DNA of 64,000 nt, taken from Crambe crambe (lineage: Eukaryota > Porifera > Demospongiae > Poecilosclerida > Crambeidae). The notes under the pieces are model-generated. The model did not search any database. It worked only from the letters and a program-made list of their open reading frames with translations, and had not been told where the DNA came from. Below, one piece after another: positions 44,470-63,700 of this stretch. The number at the start of each line of letters is the position of its first letter. The first letter of the stretch is position 1. Position numbers and translations under genes: made by a program. Location of the stretch: the NCBI GenBank assembly GCA_963924555.1, contig OZ004591.1:434001-498000 (forward strand), in the 5' to 3' direction.

Positions 44470-46596
44470 ATGAGTGACGAAGGTTTGGGTCTTTCCAAAT
44501 GGAAGGTGGCTCTAGCAGTGGGTGTGAGTGCTGCAGCAGTAGTCGGAGTATCTCTACTGGTTTACATAGCTGTGAAGAATAGTGGGTCGGGGGGAAATAG
44601 CGAACATGGAGAAGACCATGAAGTAGAAACAGAGGGTGGAGAAGCCAAGTCCCCAACAGGTGCCAGTGGCAGCGACAAAGGAAAAACAAGTACCGGCGAT
44701 AGTACAAAGCCAAATATGGTTAGAGTTGTAACTACTGTAGAAATGTATGTCAATGACTCCTTGTAACAGTCAGTTTTTGAGCGAGCCCTTGAGATCAAGA
44801 AGCAGGGTAATGAATATTACAAGCAGCAAAAGTATGAGGAGGCTATCAAGTGCTACCTGGAGGGAATAAGTTTGTGTCCGGTGGAGAAGAAAGAAGAGAT
44901 AGCAAAGTTCCATCAGAACATTGCAGCAGTGTATGACATGATGGTATGTGTGTCGGTTATGAATGATTGAATGGTGTATAGATGACAATAGAGTCCACTT
45001 TGTATCACTGTTTCAGGCAGGAAAAGCTGAAGATAAAAGCATGAAGGTATTTAGATGGTGGTCATGCAAGTGATGTGTATTACAATAGTGAAAAAAATCT
45101 GATTAGACGAGTCATATGACCTCAGTGTTGGATCACTGCACTCAAGCCCTCCAGCTCAACCCTCGCTACATCAAAGCCCTAATTCGAAGGGTCAAGGTTC
45201 ACGAGGCCCTGGGCAAAAAGAAAGATGCACTGTTAGGTAGGTGAAGTAAAATTATAAAGGAAGCATTGTGATCATCATTATTAGATGTGTCCCGAGTGAT
45301 TATATTGGATGAGTCACAAAGTGGAGTCCTTGGAGAGGCGGTGGCTCGCTTGCTAAAAGATATCAGCCAGGAACAAGCTGCCACACACTTTCCTGTGAGT
45401 CTTCCTTATTGAGTCAGTCTCTTCTTCACTAAAAGAAATGGTGTAATATTATTTGCAGAAACTAGGTCCACTTGCTCCAACAAAGAACTTGGTAAAGACA
45501 TTTGTTGAGTCATTCATCTGGCAGGGTGAGTTATTTGGCATCAAGAATTTTGTCAAAGTTGTTGATTGTCCGTCTGAGTATGGTGCAAGTGATATTAGCC
45601 TCCACACAAATAACAGTGTCCACTGGCCATTTTATCAACAATCAATTCCAGGACATGCTTTCAGAACAAATTCAAGAAGTCACATTTTATAGATATACTC
45701 AAAGAAGATAAATGACCAGTGTCTGATCAAAGTTGGATTTGGTCGGACTAAAATTCCTATCAAACTGAAATTCTTATTTGCACAATAAGGCATCGACCAG
45801 TTTACTTACTTGTGTGTTCTCATCACAGATGATCTCTCTGAGGCCAGACTAAGGGAACTTTGGGTCGCTTACAAGAAGTTGGACAAACCGAGCAGTCAGG
45901 AACAGGAACAGGAACAGTCCTTGTTGCATGAAGATCAGGATGTTCAGATTGACAAGTCGGACAATGTCTTTGAAGGGTTTAGTGATGATCCGTTTGTGAG
46001 AGCAGCAGCTATGTTCAGGGAAGAGCAGTACCACGGGATTCTGGAGGTACTCTCAGATGCAGTCACAAAAGGTGAATAAAGATGTACTTTCCCCCCAGGC
46101 TGGAATAGCACACCCATTGGGGGAGAACCCTATAATAATTATCAATTGCATTTATCTACAGGATGTCTGGTGTTTTGGGGGCATACCCTGCGATAATTAT
46201 CAATCATTGTGTTGTATCTATCTACAGGATGTCCAGTGTTTTTGGGACATGCTTTGCTTTTGAGGGGTACATTGCACACACTGTGGAGAGAGAATGAGAG
46301 TGCCCTCAGAGATTTTGAGGCTGTCATCAACATGAATGGAGTATCAGATCAGGTAGAGACCATAATTTCCCAACATTAAATTTTGATTTTCCTAAACGTC
46401 TTGATTTTGATAGATGGTGATTAATGCCCTTATCAAGAAGGCTAGTGTGTATGCTGGCAATTCTGAGATGGATAAAGTGAAATCGTGTTATGATAAATGC
46501 TTTGTTATTGATTCTCAATGTCCTGATGCCCTGATACACAGAGCAAGAGTGAGTCAGTGTGTCTTTTCTCTAATGTATTTATTGATCCCTCTAATC

Positions 46597-46631
<35 letters not shown>

Positions 46632-47596
46632 CCTTCCTCATCTTTGATTTTTTCCTTCTTCTCTTCACTCAGGTGAACTTGGAAAATCCAGAAGACCCTC
46701 AAATTCTGGAGTCAATATTGGACGATCTCCAGAAAGCCCTTGATAAAGTACCCTCATCACCATATGCAGCCTTCTCTCTGGCCACTGCCTTTCACCGCAT
46801 GGCCAGCATCAGCCATTCCATGCAGCATCTCCAGCAAGCCACCACCAAATTTGAAGAAGCTAGCAAAAAATTCCCAAATTTTGTTGATGGCATGATCCTA
46901 CATGCCCTGGTAGGTTTTTAAGTTGTTGTTGTTGTTGTTTATGGCCTGGCATCTTACTGTTGCAGTATTCACAAGATATGGGCAAATATGATAAAGCTGA
47001 GGAGTTGATGAACAAAGCCTTACAAATAGAGCCGGATAATCCCACCGTCCATTTCACTATGGGGTAAGTCCCTATCATTAAGCCTGGCTTATCAGACACT
47101 TAAAAAAAATTATTAGAATACTAAGTCTGGTTGCCGAGCACAATCCTGACAAAGCAGCTGCCTGTATGAGGAAGGCCATTTCATTGGACAATAGTTGTAT
47201 CCAGGCTTATGATACTCTTGCTTCCTTGGAAATACAAAAGTAAGTGCATGGCAGTGACTTATTTCTGTCTGCTTGTCTGTGTGATATCCTCCTCCTCCCG
47301 CTTCCTTCTTCCTTCCAACAAAGGATGCAAAAATCCCCTGGAACTAGAGTGTAGAACCCCTGATGCATCAATGAGATTGAGGTTTCTATTTTATTTTGTG
47401 TCTGGACTGCAGAGGTAATTCTGATCAAGCCATGGAACTGTATGAAAAGGCTACACAGTTCTCACGCTCTCGGATGGAAATGGGCCAGTCCATGGTTGCC
47501 AAGGAAGTCATCTCTGCTCAGATCCAAGTCTGTCGGGAGTATGGCATTAGTATGAGTGAACTTTCTTCAAGAGCCACAGCCACTCCATTCCACTAG
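44470..47596 (+). CDS. TOMM70: Mitochondrial import receptor TOM70
   Basis: Thirteen exons: 44470-44719, 44770-44942, 45016-45045, 45108-45236, 45284-45391, 45459-45524, 45830-46071, 46228-46352, 46413-46549, 46673-46911, 46966-47062, 47117-47238, 47412-47596. The N-terminus has the outer-membrane anchor (WKVALAVGVSAAAVVGVSLL) and a Gly/Ser-rich linker. TPR repeats follow: KKQGNEYYKQQKYEEAIKCY, CTQALQLNPRYIKALIRR, a mid linker with many acidic residues, then EEASKKFPNFVDGMILHAL and AMELYEKATQFSRSRMEM, and the final KEYG-like CREYGISM. TOM70 docks HSP70/HSP90 with carrier preproteins. Edges of the exons around 46071 and 46228 matter because of a local duplication. The start is 156 bp after the ATPase stop on the same strand. 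Confidence 0.9.
46128..46249 (+). repeat. Duplicated intron end plus exon start in TOMM70
   Basis: Two units (46128-46183 and 46184-46249) share ATAATTATCAAT, TATCTACAGGATGTC and GTGTTTT. The second holds the true acceptor (exon from 46228). The first is a decoy acceptor at 46162; reading from it meets TAA after about 12 codons. Confidence 0.85.
46600..46672. repeat. (CT)n pyrimidine tract at a TOMM70 acceptor
   Basis: (CT)n followed by C/T-rich sequence fills the end of the intron up to CACTCAG at 46672. Confidence 0.85.
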
Positions 47597-47744
47597 TTAC
47601 AACTAACTATTGTACCTAAATCTCATCTCTTCTCTCTTTTCTATTGAGAAAGTCGTATTATATTCAACGTTTTTCGCGCGCGTAAAGTGCGCTAAAGGTG
47701 TATACTCTTCCCCTTAAAGCTAACTACAGTAACTTTAGGAGCGG

Positions 47745-49095
47745 ATGAATTCGGCAGGTGAGTGCTCGTCTCTATCGTTGACCACACTAGACTCTTATGA
47801 GACTGATGCATGTAGCTGGAGCCGTCATGAGGAAGTTCAAAATAGCCCTGATTCAGTTGGCGGTGGGAACAGAGAAGCGTACCAACCTTGAGAGAGCTGG
47901 TTCACTCGTTAGAGAAGCCGCCAGTAAAGGAGCTAAAGTGGTAGCATTACCTGTGAGTGTGAGACAAGGTGACTAGCTAACTCAAAAGTTGTGATGACGA
48001 TTCTGCAGGAGTGTTTTAACTCTCCCTATGGTGTGAAACACTTCCCTGCCTATGCTGAAACAATTCCTGGAGAGTCCACACAATTCCTCTCTGCTATAGC
48101 CAAAGAATGCAGCATCTATTTAGTAGGAGGCAAGTTATATACAAGATAGTGGGTGTGGCAAGGGTGTTAGGAGGTGTGGCTGGATACTGCAGGCTCCATT
48201 CCAGAGAGGGACAATGACAAGGTGTACAACACCTGCACAGTGTTTGGACCAGCTGGAGATATGTTAGGAAAATATCGGAAGGTAAAAATTAATACCACTG
48301 CTCACTCTTCCCAGAGAAAACCATAACCTTTTACAGATGCATCTTTTTGATATCGATATTCCTGGTGGAATTCGGTTCCAAGAATCAGAAGTACTCACTC
48401 CTGGATCTGAGTTTATGACTTTTGATACTGGTATGTATGATTAGTTATTCTATGACACTGTTTTATCGTTTCTGTCCTTCAGATAGTTATTCTATGACAC
48501 TGTTTTATCGTTTCTGTCCTTCAGATTGTTGCAAAGTTGGAATAGGGATTTGCTACGATATGAGGTTCCAAGAAATGGGGGCAATCTACAACCAGAAAGG
48601 TTGGTCCTGTGGTATTTATAGGCCGAGAAGATCTCACTCATCAATCCAATAACAGGTTGCAAGTTGCTGATTTACCCTGGGGCTTTCAACATGGTAACAG
48701 GCCCTGTGCACTGGGAACTGCTAGCCAGGGGGAGGCAAGTAGGACACAAGTCATGTAATAATCCATTCATTTCCAATTTTTGTGATCAATTCTTTGCAGA
48801 GCTCTTGATAATCAATGCTATATGGCTGCAGTCAGTCCTGCTAGAGACGAGAAAGCAGATTATGTAGCCTGGGGACACACCTCCCTCATAAACCCATGGT
48901 AAGTTGACAAACCATTAGATGGTTATTGATTATTACTTTAATTATAGGGGCAAGGTGATAGCAACCACAGAGGAGAAAGAGGCTATTGTGTATGGAGAGA
49001 TAGATCTCGACTACTTAGAAGAAGTCAGGACAAACATTCCAATCTCCAAACAAAAGCAGCTGTTGGCCTACACTCCAGCACAGAATAAACTCTAA
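47745..49095 (+). CDS. NIT2: Omega-amidase NIT2 (nitrilase family)
   Basis: Nine coding exons, the first only 13 nt (47745-47757), then 47816-47952, 48010-48129, 48193-48281, 48338-48429, about 48527-48599, about 48656-48735, about 48800-48899 and about 48948-49095. The catalytic triad is intact: Glu in [10 protein letters not shown], Lys in GKYRKMHLFD, Cys in [28 protein letters not shown] and [14 protein letters not shown] match NIT2. It hydrolyses alpha-ketoglutaramate and alpha-ketosuccinamate in cytosol or mitochondria. Two introns start with GC (GGAG|GCAAGT at 48129/48130, and AGGGGGAG|GCAAGT at about 48736). The acceptor of the exon bearing the catalytic Cys is tandemly duplicated. The AATAAA hexamer lies inside the final codons (Asn-Lys). 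Confidence 0.93.
48443..48526 (+). repeat. 42-bp duplicated splice acceptor in NIT2
   Basis: 48443-48484 and 48485-48526 are identical, each ending CTGTCCTTCAGAT. Both contain a usable acceptor, and 42 is a multiple of three. Confidence 0.95.
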
Positions 49096-49180
49096 CCTAT
49101 CACATGATCTTGGGACTGTCAAATTTGCAAGCCAACTTTGATTTTCTTTGTATCTAATATTTATGATTTGAATAACTTAT

Positions 49181-56003
<6,823 letters not shown>

Positions 56004-56074
56004 GCTGAAAGGAGGTAAAGGGTCGGCGCCACCAGTGGATTTCAAAAAGCGCGCGAAAAAACCACGAAATTTTA

Positions 56075-57603
56075 TTATGTCCATGGATAAAAATTGCAAT
56101 GAAACATAAATCCTAATAGGATATAAAGCAGAAAGTACACCACCACTGCTTTGGTAATTATGTGTTTTCTCATTAATTTTGCTCCAAGAACAGTTGATAG
56201 CGTTTTCTTTATCACCTCTGACATGGAAAAGTACTTAGGCTCGAGAAGTCCACTAACCTCAAGGTGTACAAGACTCCTCAGCAAGTGGGTGGAGGACAGC
56301 CAGTAGATCATAGGTGAGGAGGAGCAAATGAATCGAGTAAGAACCTACATGCAGCACAGAGAAAAAAGGGGAAAAAAAGAGTGCCTCACTTCACAGTACC
56401 ACTTCACACACATATTATATTTACAATGGTACTACTATTGCACTCACCTGTATATGCATATTGAAGACTCCAAAGAGTAACAAGAAGAGAAGATGGAAGG
56501 CATAAGGTCTGAGGCGAGGGTTCCCACTCTTGAAATACTCCAACAGAGAGAGCAGGCTTAACAAAACCATTGGAGAGGCAAGCACAAAGTTAGGCACTTG
56601 CTTCAGTTGGAAGTATCTCAAGAATCCCACATTCCAGTAGTGTTCTTGAATGTAAGTGTAAGGGATGGGAAGACTCCAGTTGCACCAAACTGGCTGAGAG
56701 TGAGCAGATTTTGTGCAGTAGATGGTGTAGCCGTAATATTGAAATACACAGAATGGTGCTATTACCACAAAGCACTGGAGTGCAGTTATAAATAAGAATT
56801 TGATTGCTTTCAAAATCTCGCCATCAGACATCAGAATTTTCGAGAGATTTAGCAGACACTGATAAGCGAGGTATCCACAAAGAACAATGCCATTGGATCT
56901 AGTGGCTGTTGCTAGAGAGAAGAACATGGCACACAGCCATGACCACTTCTTCTCCAGAGCTAACACACCTGAGAACGTAAAGAGAGAAAAGAGAGTCTCG
57001 GAGTATACAGCTGACATGAAGACACTGGCTGGATTGAAACAAAAGAGAAGCGCTGCAAGAAGAGAGAGTTTTTTATTGTAAGTGATCTGTAACGTTAAGA
57101 GGTAGAGAGAAATGGCTGCAAACGGAAAAGCAAGGAAGTTGATGAGGACGCCAGATATTAACAAAACACTTCTCTGAGGTACTATCAGAATCAAGGGAAG
57201 AAGAATACTGTTGGAGAGCATCCACATAGCTGTGGGAAGGAGAGGAAAGAATGCCATTGTTTGCTCGTGCCTGTTGTAGCCGGATTTGGCATTGAAGATG
57301 AAATATTCTGCATCCCAATTGTCCAGACCACCAAATAATCCATCAACAATCAGAGGATGCTCAGGGATCCGATGAATCTTCATAAATACATCGTCCATTG
57401 ACCCTTGATGATCTGGAATTATATTATGGAGCAGAACCTAAAATGTGGGGACACAATCAATGATGCAGGTTTAAACTAAGTATTAAAGTATGAGAGCTTA
57501 AACTCACTTGTAAAAGTAGCATAAAAATCCTTGATTTAATAGCCCATTTTGCCACAGCCCAACAGTCCCGTGCTGTCCCTACAGCACCTTTGATCCTGTC
57601 CAT
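56075..57603 (-). CDS. PIGV: GPI mannosyltransferase 2
   Basis: Three exons: 57603-57508, about 57438-56449 and about 56345-56075. PIG-V landmarks are in order: ISRIFMLLLQ-type start, IIPDH, LDNWDAEYFIFNAKSGY with the WDAE motif, AFFPLLP, LLFCFNPASVFMSAVYSE, ATRSNGIV, FQYYGYTIYC, YIQEHYWNVGFLRYFQLKQVPNF, and after the last intron VLTRFICSSSPMIYW, ending HCNFYPWT, which matches the human C-terminus almost exactly. It adds the second mannose (alpha-1,6) to the GPI anchor in the ER and is a multi-pass membrane protein. The long middle exon is unusual here, where exons are short. The start is 153 bp from the divergent SID-1 gene. Confidence 0.95.
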
Positions 57604-57756
57604 CACAAGATCACAAAATTGTAGCCATACTCGAGGTCAAAGGTCGATCGTGAACCGTGAACATTGCAAGTGAAATTGACGATTACTACCTAAAGTGACT
57701 ACACATACATTTGCGTAGTACTACAAATAAGCTCGGAGGTGTTTTGTGTCACAGTA
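57604..57756. promoter_or_regulatory. Bidirectional promoter, PIGV / SID-1 gene
   Basis: 153 bp between divergent start codons. It contains GGTCAAAGGTCGATCGTGAACC (about 57634-57655). No TATA-box is evident near either start. Confidence 0.5.
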
Positions 57757-60700
57757 ATGAGTATGATGAAGAAAAGCTTGGTGTTGGTGCTTAGTGTGTG
57801 GTTGACAATGGGTCGCGGGCAAGAGACGAACCTGACCTTATTTGAGATCAGTCCCTGCGGTAATCCGACTACGGAGACAATATCGAGATTCAAGAGCGAC
57901 ATTTATGCCGTCATGCCGGACCTCAGTCAGTGCCCCAATATTTCACAGGCAGAAAGCATTGTGAGTGCATTTGTATTACAGGAATAGTAAGCACTTAATA
58001 GTAAGCAGTAGTTCAGCACTTGGCTATCATTAATTTTAGCTAGCTCCGGCTATTTTTTATTATTATTAATTTTTTATACGCTTACACAATGTTTATCCAA
58101 AGTTGAAATGTAATGTTTATGGAAAGTTGAAACGTAGTATGTGACTGGTACAAGTCTAGTTGGTGTTTCTCTATAAGTTGGTGTTTTGTGTTTGACTATC
58201 ATGTGGTTCACATGACATTGTATCAATGAACTCTGCAAGGTCTTCATCAATATCGTACAAGGCACATGACACGAAGGTCATATTTACACCAGCGGGCACC
58301 TTATCTCCGAGTTTTATATACTGTCTCAGTATACCAGTATGACTGTCCCAGTATACCAGTATGAGCTTTGTATACTGTCCCAGTATACCAATAACCAGTA
58401 TATATAATATTGTCCCAGTATATGCTGTGTTAAAAATCATTGTTGAGTATAGCCCCAATGGTGGGAATACACATTAGGTATTATTATTGCTGGACTTCTT
58501 TTAGGGTCTACGTGTGATCTCTTGGGCCAACGTCACTTCCAATGAGTACAAGAATGGACAGCCTCCTGTCACATTTGTGACCAGGCAAGAGAACTCGGGA
58601 GTTGCAGGCATTCTTTCCTGGAACATTCCCTTAAAACCACATGGGTGAGTTCTCTGTCGGCAGACATATTAAATTAATGGGTCATTATCCAACCTGTAAC
58701 ATTAGACAACATTCCACTACATAACCCCTCTTATCTCTCTTCCTCTCCTCCCTCCATCATCTCCCTCTCCCTCCCCTCTCCATCCTCCTCTTCTCCCCTC
58801 CCCTCTCCCCTCCCTCCTCTCCCCTCCCATCTCCCTCCTCCCCTTTTCTCTCCATCACTCCCTCCCTCTCATTTCTCTCTCCTTATCTCTCCTCCCTCTC
58901 CCTTCTTTTCTCCCTCCCCCTCCTCTCTCCCTCCTCTCCTCTCCCTCCCCCTCCTCTCTCCCTCCTCCCCTCTCCCTCCCCCTCCTCTCTCCTCCCCTCC
59001 CCCTCCTCTCTCCTCCCCTCTCCCTCCCCCTCCTCTCTCCCTCCCTCTCTCTCCTCCCCTCTCCCTCCCTCCCCCTCCTCTCTCCCTCCCTCTCCCTCCT
59101 CCCCTCTCCCTCCCTCCCCTCTCCCTCCCTCCCCCTCCTCTCTCCTCCCTCCCCTCCTCTCTCCTCCCTCTTCCTCCTCCCCTCTCCCTCCTCCCTTCTT
59201 CCTCTCTATATATTCCAGTTTCACCAAGTACTTCCAACATGTGAATCGTACCATGTGTCCCAAGAACGTGAGCGAGTTGGAGATAGAGATCCAGGAATCG
59301 GTAACTCTTCCCCTGGATGAGACCCAATTCCTCCTGTACATCGACGTCTTTAGCAGCTCTATCCATCCTGTGAAGTACAGCCTGAAGATAGAAATAGTTC
59401 CCCACTTCATCATTAAGTGAGTATCTTACTCTACATTCCTTGGAGAGCTTTTAGTCCCAATGTGGTATTGCCTGTTGGTGGCATACATAACTTGCATATT
59501 GCATCTTTGGACAGGTTGAATGAACCTCTGTCTACTGTTGTGGCAGCTGCTTCTCCTCAGGTAAGTGCATTGCCAAGAGATAAACGTTTTCGTGAGAAGA
59601 TACAAATTCTAAGGGATGGGCCTAGAGGCTCCATGTTTTTCTCACAAAACACTAATTTTTTTTCCAGATCTACTACTTTAAGTTTCCTAGCAACTCAAGG
59701 GCCGTGACAGTGGAGGCATCAACAGATAGTGACAAATGTGCTTATGTCTCTGTCCAAAATAACACTGTAAGTGACCAAAAACTGCATGTCCCCCTGCCCC
59801 TGCTATAATAAGTCCCCCTGATTACTAATAAATCCCCCTGATTACTAATAAGTCCCCTGATTACTAATAAGTCCCCCTGCTAATAAATCCCCCTGATTAC
59901 TAATAAGTCCCCCTGATTACTAATAAGTCCCCCTGCTAATAAGTCCCCCTGCTAATGGGTCCCCCTGCTAATAAGCCTTCCTACTGTATTGCTGTAGTGT
60001 CCTGTGAATGACTTGGTGGAGAATGCTCGCTCTCGAGGCATCTATCAGACAATGAGTAAATCTGCCTTCCTTACAGTGGAAGTGAGTTCAATCAATAACT
60101 ACCACTGCTTCCCATTACTTTCACTGAAATAGAAAAAAAAGATTATCAGTGAAATTGTGTGTGTGTGATGATGTAGTTGGTGTAAACTTCTCTTATTGGC
60201 TATACCATATTCACTCTTTAAAAATTAACCCTCATCATCCAATTAAGGACCCTAATTGGATCACTGGTTTTGATCACTTCATGCTAGAATTATACAGGGT
60301 AGGCAACATGGCTTCACATATCAACCTAACTTCTTGTCTTCTCCTCCCTTCCATCTCTGCAGGATGACAAAGTGCTTGATAGGGAGTTTATGTTGGTCAT
60401 CATCACTGCAAACTACTCACATTGTCATAGCCCAAAGTACAGGGAGATGTTGTATATCCGCTCTGCTAATACCACAGGTGAGAGCAGGCAGAGCTAGAGG
60501 TGGGAAAGGGTGTGTCAGGTTCAGACTGTGTGTGTGGACGAGTGTCATTAGTGTCTTGATGAGTTGTGATCTTATCACCTCACAGGTATCAACGAGCTGC
60601 CTTTTGAACAGAATATCACAGTCATTATCAGAAACCAGGAACCTAGTAATGCAAAAATCCCATTCCATCACACATGGTTTTCACTCCAATTCCATCTATG

Positions 60701-63700
60701 CAGCTTCTAAGTTTGTTCTTGCCATCTTGTTCCCTTTCATCGTGTTTGCAGTGTATCTCATTCTGGTCGCCATCTACTTGTTCCTTCTACCTCGTATGTA
60801 AGTCAGACAACATGTCACATGATAGCACATGACCGCCCAGTGTGAATGTATGTCCATATGTTCATAAATCACATCCATTCATTATTGTTCATTCACAACC
60901 ATTATTACATGCACTGTTAACATTGCATGCACTTGCACATTGCATGTCATTACATGCATGTATGTGTACATGCATATTACTTGCACATTACATGTCATTA
61001 CATGCATGTATGTGTGCATGCATATTACTTGCACATTACATGCACATTACTTGCACATGACATGCACATTATATGCACATGACATGTAAATTTATGTGCC
61101 AACAGATACTTTCAGATAAAGTGTTCGAGGGAGAAGAAATGCAGTGAGTCCAACTGTAGGTGGAAGTTGCCATGGTCCAACAAGTTCCCCTTGAGTCGTT
61201 CCAGAATGCCTAGTTACTCCACCCTGATGCATGATCCCGGTGCGTCCATCCAGTCCAGTCCATGTGTGTGCACACCACATTTGATGTCACATTTTAACCT
61301 TTGTCATTCTGTGCAGTGAAAAATGAAGGGTCTACTGAGAGCAGTGGAGGAGGCAGAGAAAATGGTAAGGTCATGTCATGTCAGGGGGAGAATTTCAACA
61401 TTACTTTACGTGTGGTATTTTCCTTTAATTAGGAAGCAGCACTGAGACTGGCTCTAGTACATTGAGTGACTCTATTCGTAGTGTAGTCTATGAAGTGAGT
61501 AATTACTGTAACATTGGGTGGGTGTGGCAATGGGTATGGTTCTTAATTGACTCGTGCAGACAGACGAGAGCAAGTTAATGCTGCCTCGCATGTGCAAGGT
61601 CCCGTATACTAAGCTCAACAGACAATACAGAGTCTACAGCTGGTAAGGAAAGGATGGCAATGGAAGAAAGGGGTGTGGTTTAGAATGGGTGTCTTAATAA
61701 GAGGCCAGAACTGACCAGGGGGAGCGACCCTGGTTTAGAACGAGTGTCTTAATAAGAGGCCATGACTGACCAGGGGGGAAGTGAATATACACCCTGGTTC
61801 AAATCTGTTATTCATTTCACTTGTTGTCTGTGCAGGAACACTATCACAGTGGGTATATTTTACGCCTTGCCTGCTTTCCAGCTTGTCCTCTCTGAACAAA
61901 GGGTGAGTCAAGGTCAAAAAGGGGGAGTAGTGTGTTATGTCCTGCACAAACAAGTGTTTCTAGGTAATTTACTCCTGCAAGCATGATAAGTGAATATGAT
62001 AACATTGTGTGTTATTCAGATGTGGTGCTGAGATTGTGTGTTATTCTGATAACACTTTGTCTAATACAGTCCTAATGTCATATTAGTGGATATGCCAAAC
62101 ATAGTGTGTATGGCATGATGTGAAAGTTAAATGCCCTCATTAGGTAAATCATGTTCTGTTGGTATAATTCTTATGTAGACGCTGAACTCCAGTGGTGACC
62201 AGGACAGATGCTACTACAACTTCAAGTGCACACACCCCCTGGGGGCCTTGACAGCATTCAATGCAGTGTGGAGCAACGTCGGCTATTTCTTACTCGGCTT
62301 CCTCTTCATTGGCCTCACACTTTGCAAGTAAGTCATGCCAGCTGATCATGTGACCTGGGAGGAGTCATGTGACCTGTAGTAGGTGCATGTAGTTGCCATT
62401 GCAGGAAGAAGGAGTCATAATTCATTTTTTTTTCCTTATTAGGAATTACTTTTACTGGAGGCGTAGAAAGGATGATAAGGAATATATAGATGTGAGTTTT
62501 ATATTTTTTCTCTTGAGCATCCATTCATTATGATATTTATTTTTCCAGAGCCACGGAATTCCTCAGTTTTTCGGCATCTACATTGCCATGGGGGTAGCCT
62601 TGATACTGGAGGGGTTCATGAGTGCCTTTTACCACATCTGCCCAACCAATGCAAACTTCCAATTTGGTATGTGTAGCAATATCAAGATTGTTCATTACTC
62701 ATTCACGTCTTTCCATTCTGTTCCTATAGACACGGCCTTCATGTTCATCATTGGAGGGCTCTTCCTAGTGAAGATACTTCAAAATCGTCACCCTGACATC
62801 AATGCCAATGCCTTTGTAGCATTCTTCTCCTTTGCAGTCATCATCTTCCTCACTCTCATTGGAATTGTAAGTCCACAAATCACTGAAGATGGCCTTTCAT
62901 ATATACTGGTACAATGTCATGTGATGTATCATGTGATATATTCCACAGTATCTTGACCAGATGAGTCCTGTGGTTATCAGACTTCTCCTCTTTGGTGGTG
63001 TGATTATCTTAGTGGTACTCTTCTTCCTTTCTTTCTACAGATTCCATGAATGGGGTACTAAACGAAGTCATGTGACTTGCATGTGATATCAAACCCCGTC
63101 ATGTGATTTGCATGTGCTATAAAGCACTCAGTCATGTGACTTACATGTTGGCCATTGTGTTACAATAGATTTCGAAGCAATTCGAGGAGAGTGTAAGAAT
63201 ATCAAAGAATTTTTCACCACTTGTCCCAAGCATAAGGTGCAGTTCTAAGTCCACTCCCATAGTGTGATTCTCTGTACATTCCTTGTTTCAGTGTCGGTTT
63301 ATCAAGCTGTGTTTTGCTTTCATTGTCAACTTGGCCCTGTGAGTTGAAATGAGCTCTGGTAGTCTATAGCCCCGTTTACACGGGAGTTCTAACCCGGATT
63401 TGACCCGGATTCACTTTGCGTGTGAACGGTACCAACCCAGATTCCAATCCGGGTAGCCCAACCCATATCAATTAGGTAGATTGGAATCCGGATTGAATCT
63501 CAACCCGGGTTAGGCGTGCGTGTAAACACGGCTTATGATTTGAACCATCATCTGTTAATTACCCCTACAGGGCATTATTTGTGATCATTGGCCACAAGAA
63601 CATAAATGTAGCGACTGCAATCTTGGGTTTCTTTGTGATAAACCTGATGCTCTTTTTACTCTACTACATCATTCAGAAAGTAAAAATGAAGAGCATACTC

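Noticed and set aside
58869-59413. Long minus-strand frames rich in Gly, Arg and Glu
   Set aside because: They are the complement of the C/T tract and run antisense to SID-1 exon 3.
59800-59985. Regular repeats resembling a CRISPR array
   Set aside because: The units are contiguous with no unique spacers, inside a SID-1 intron.
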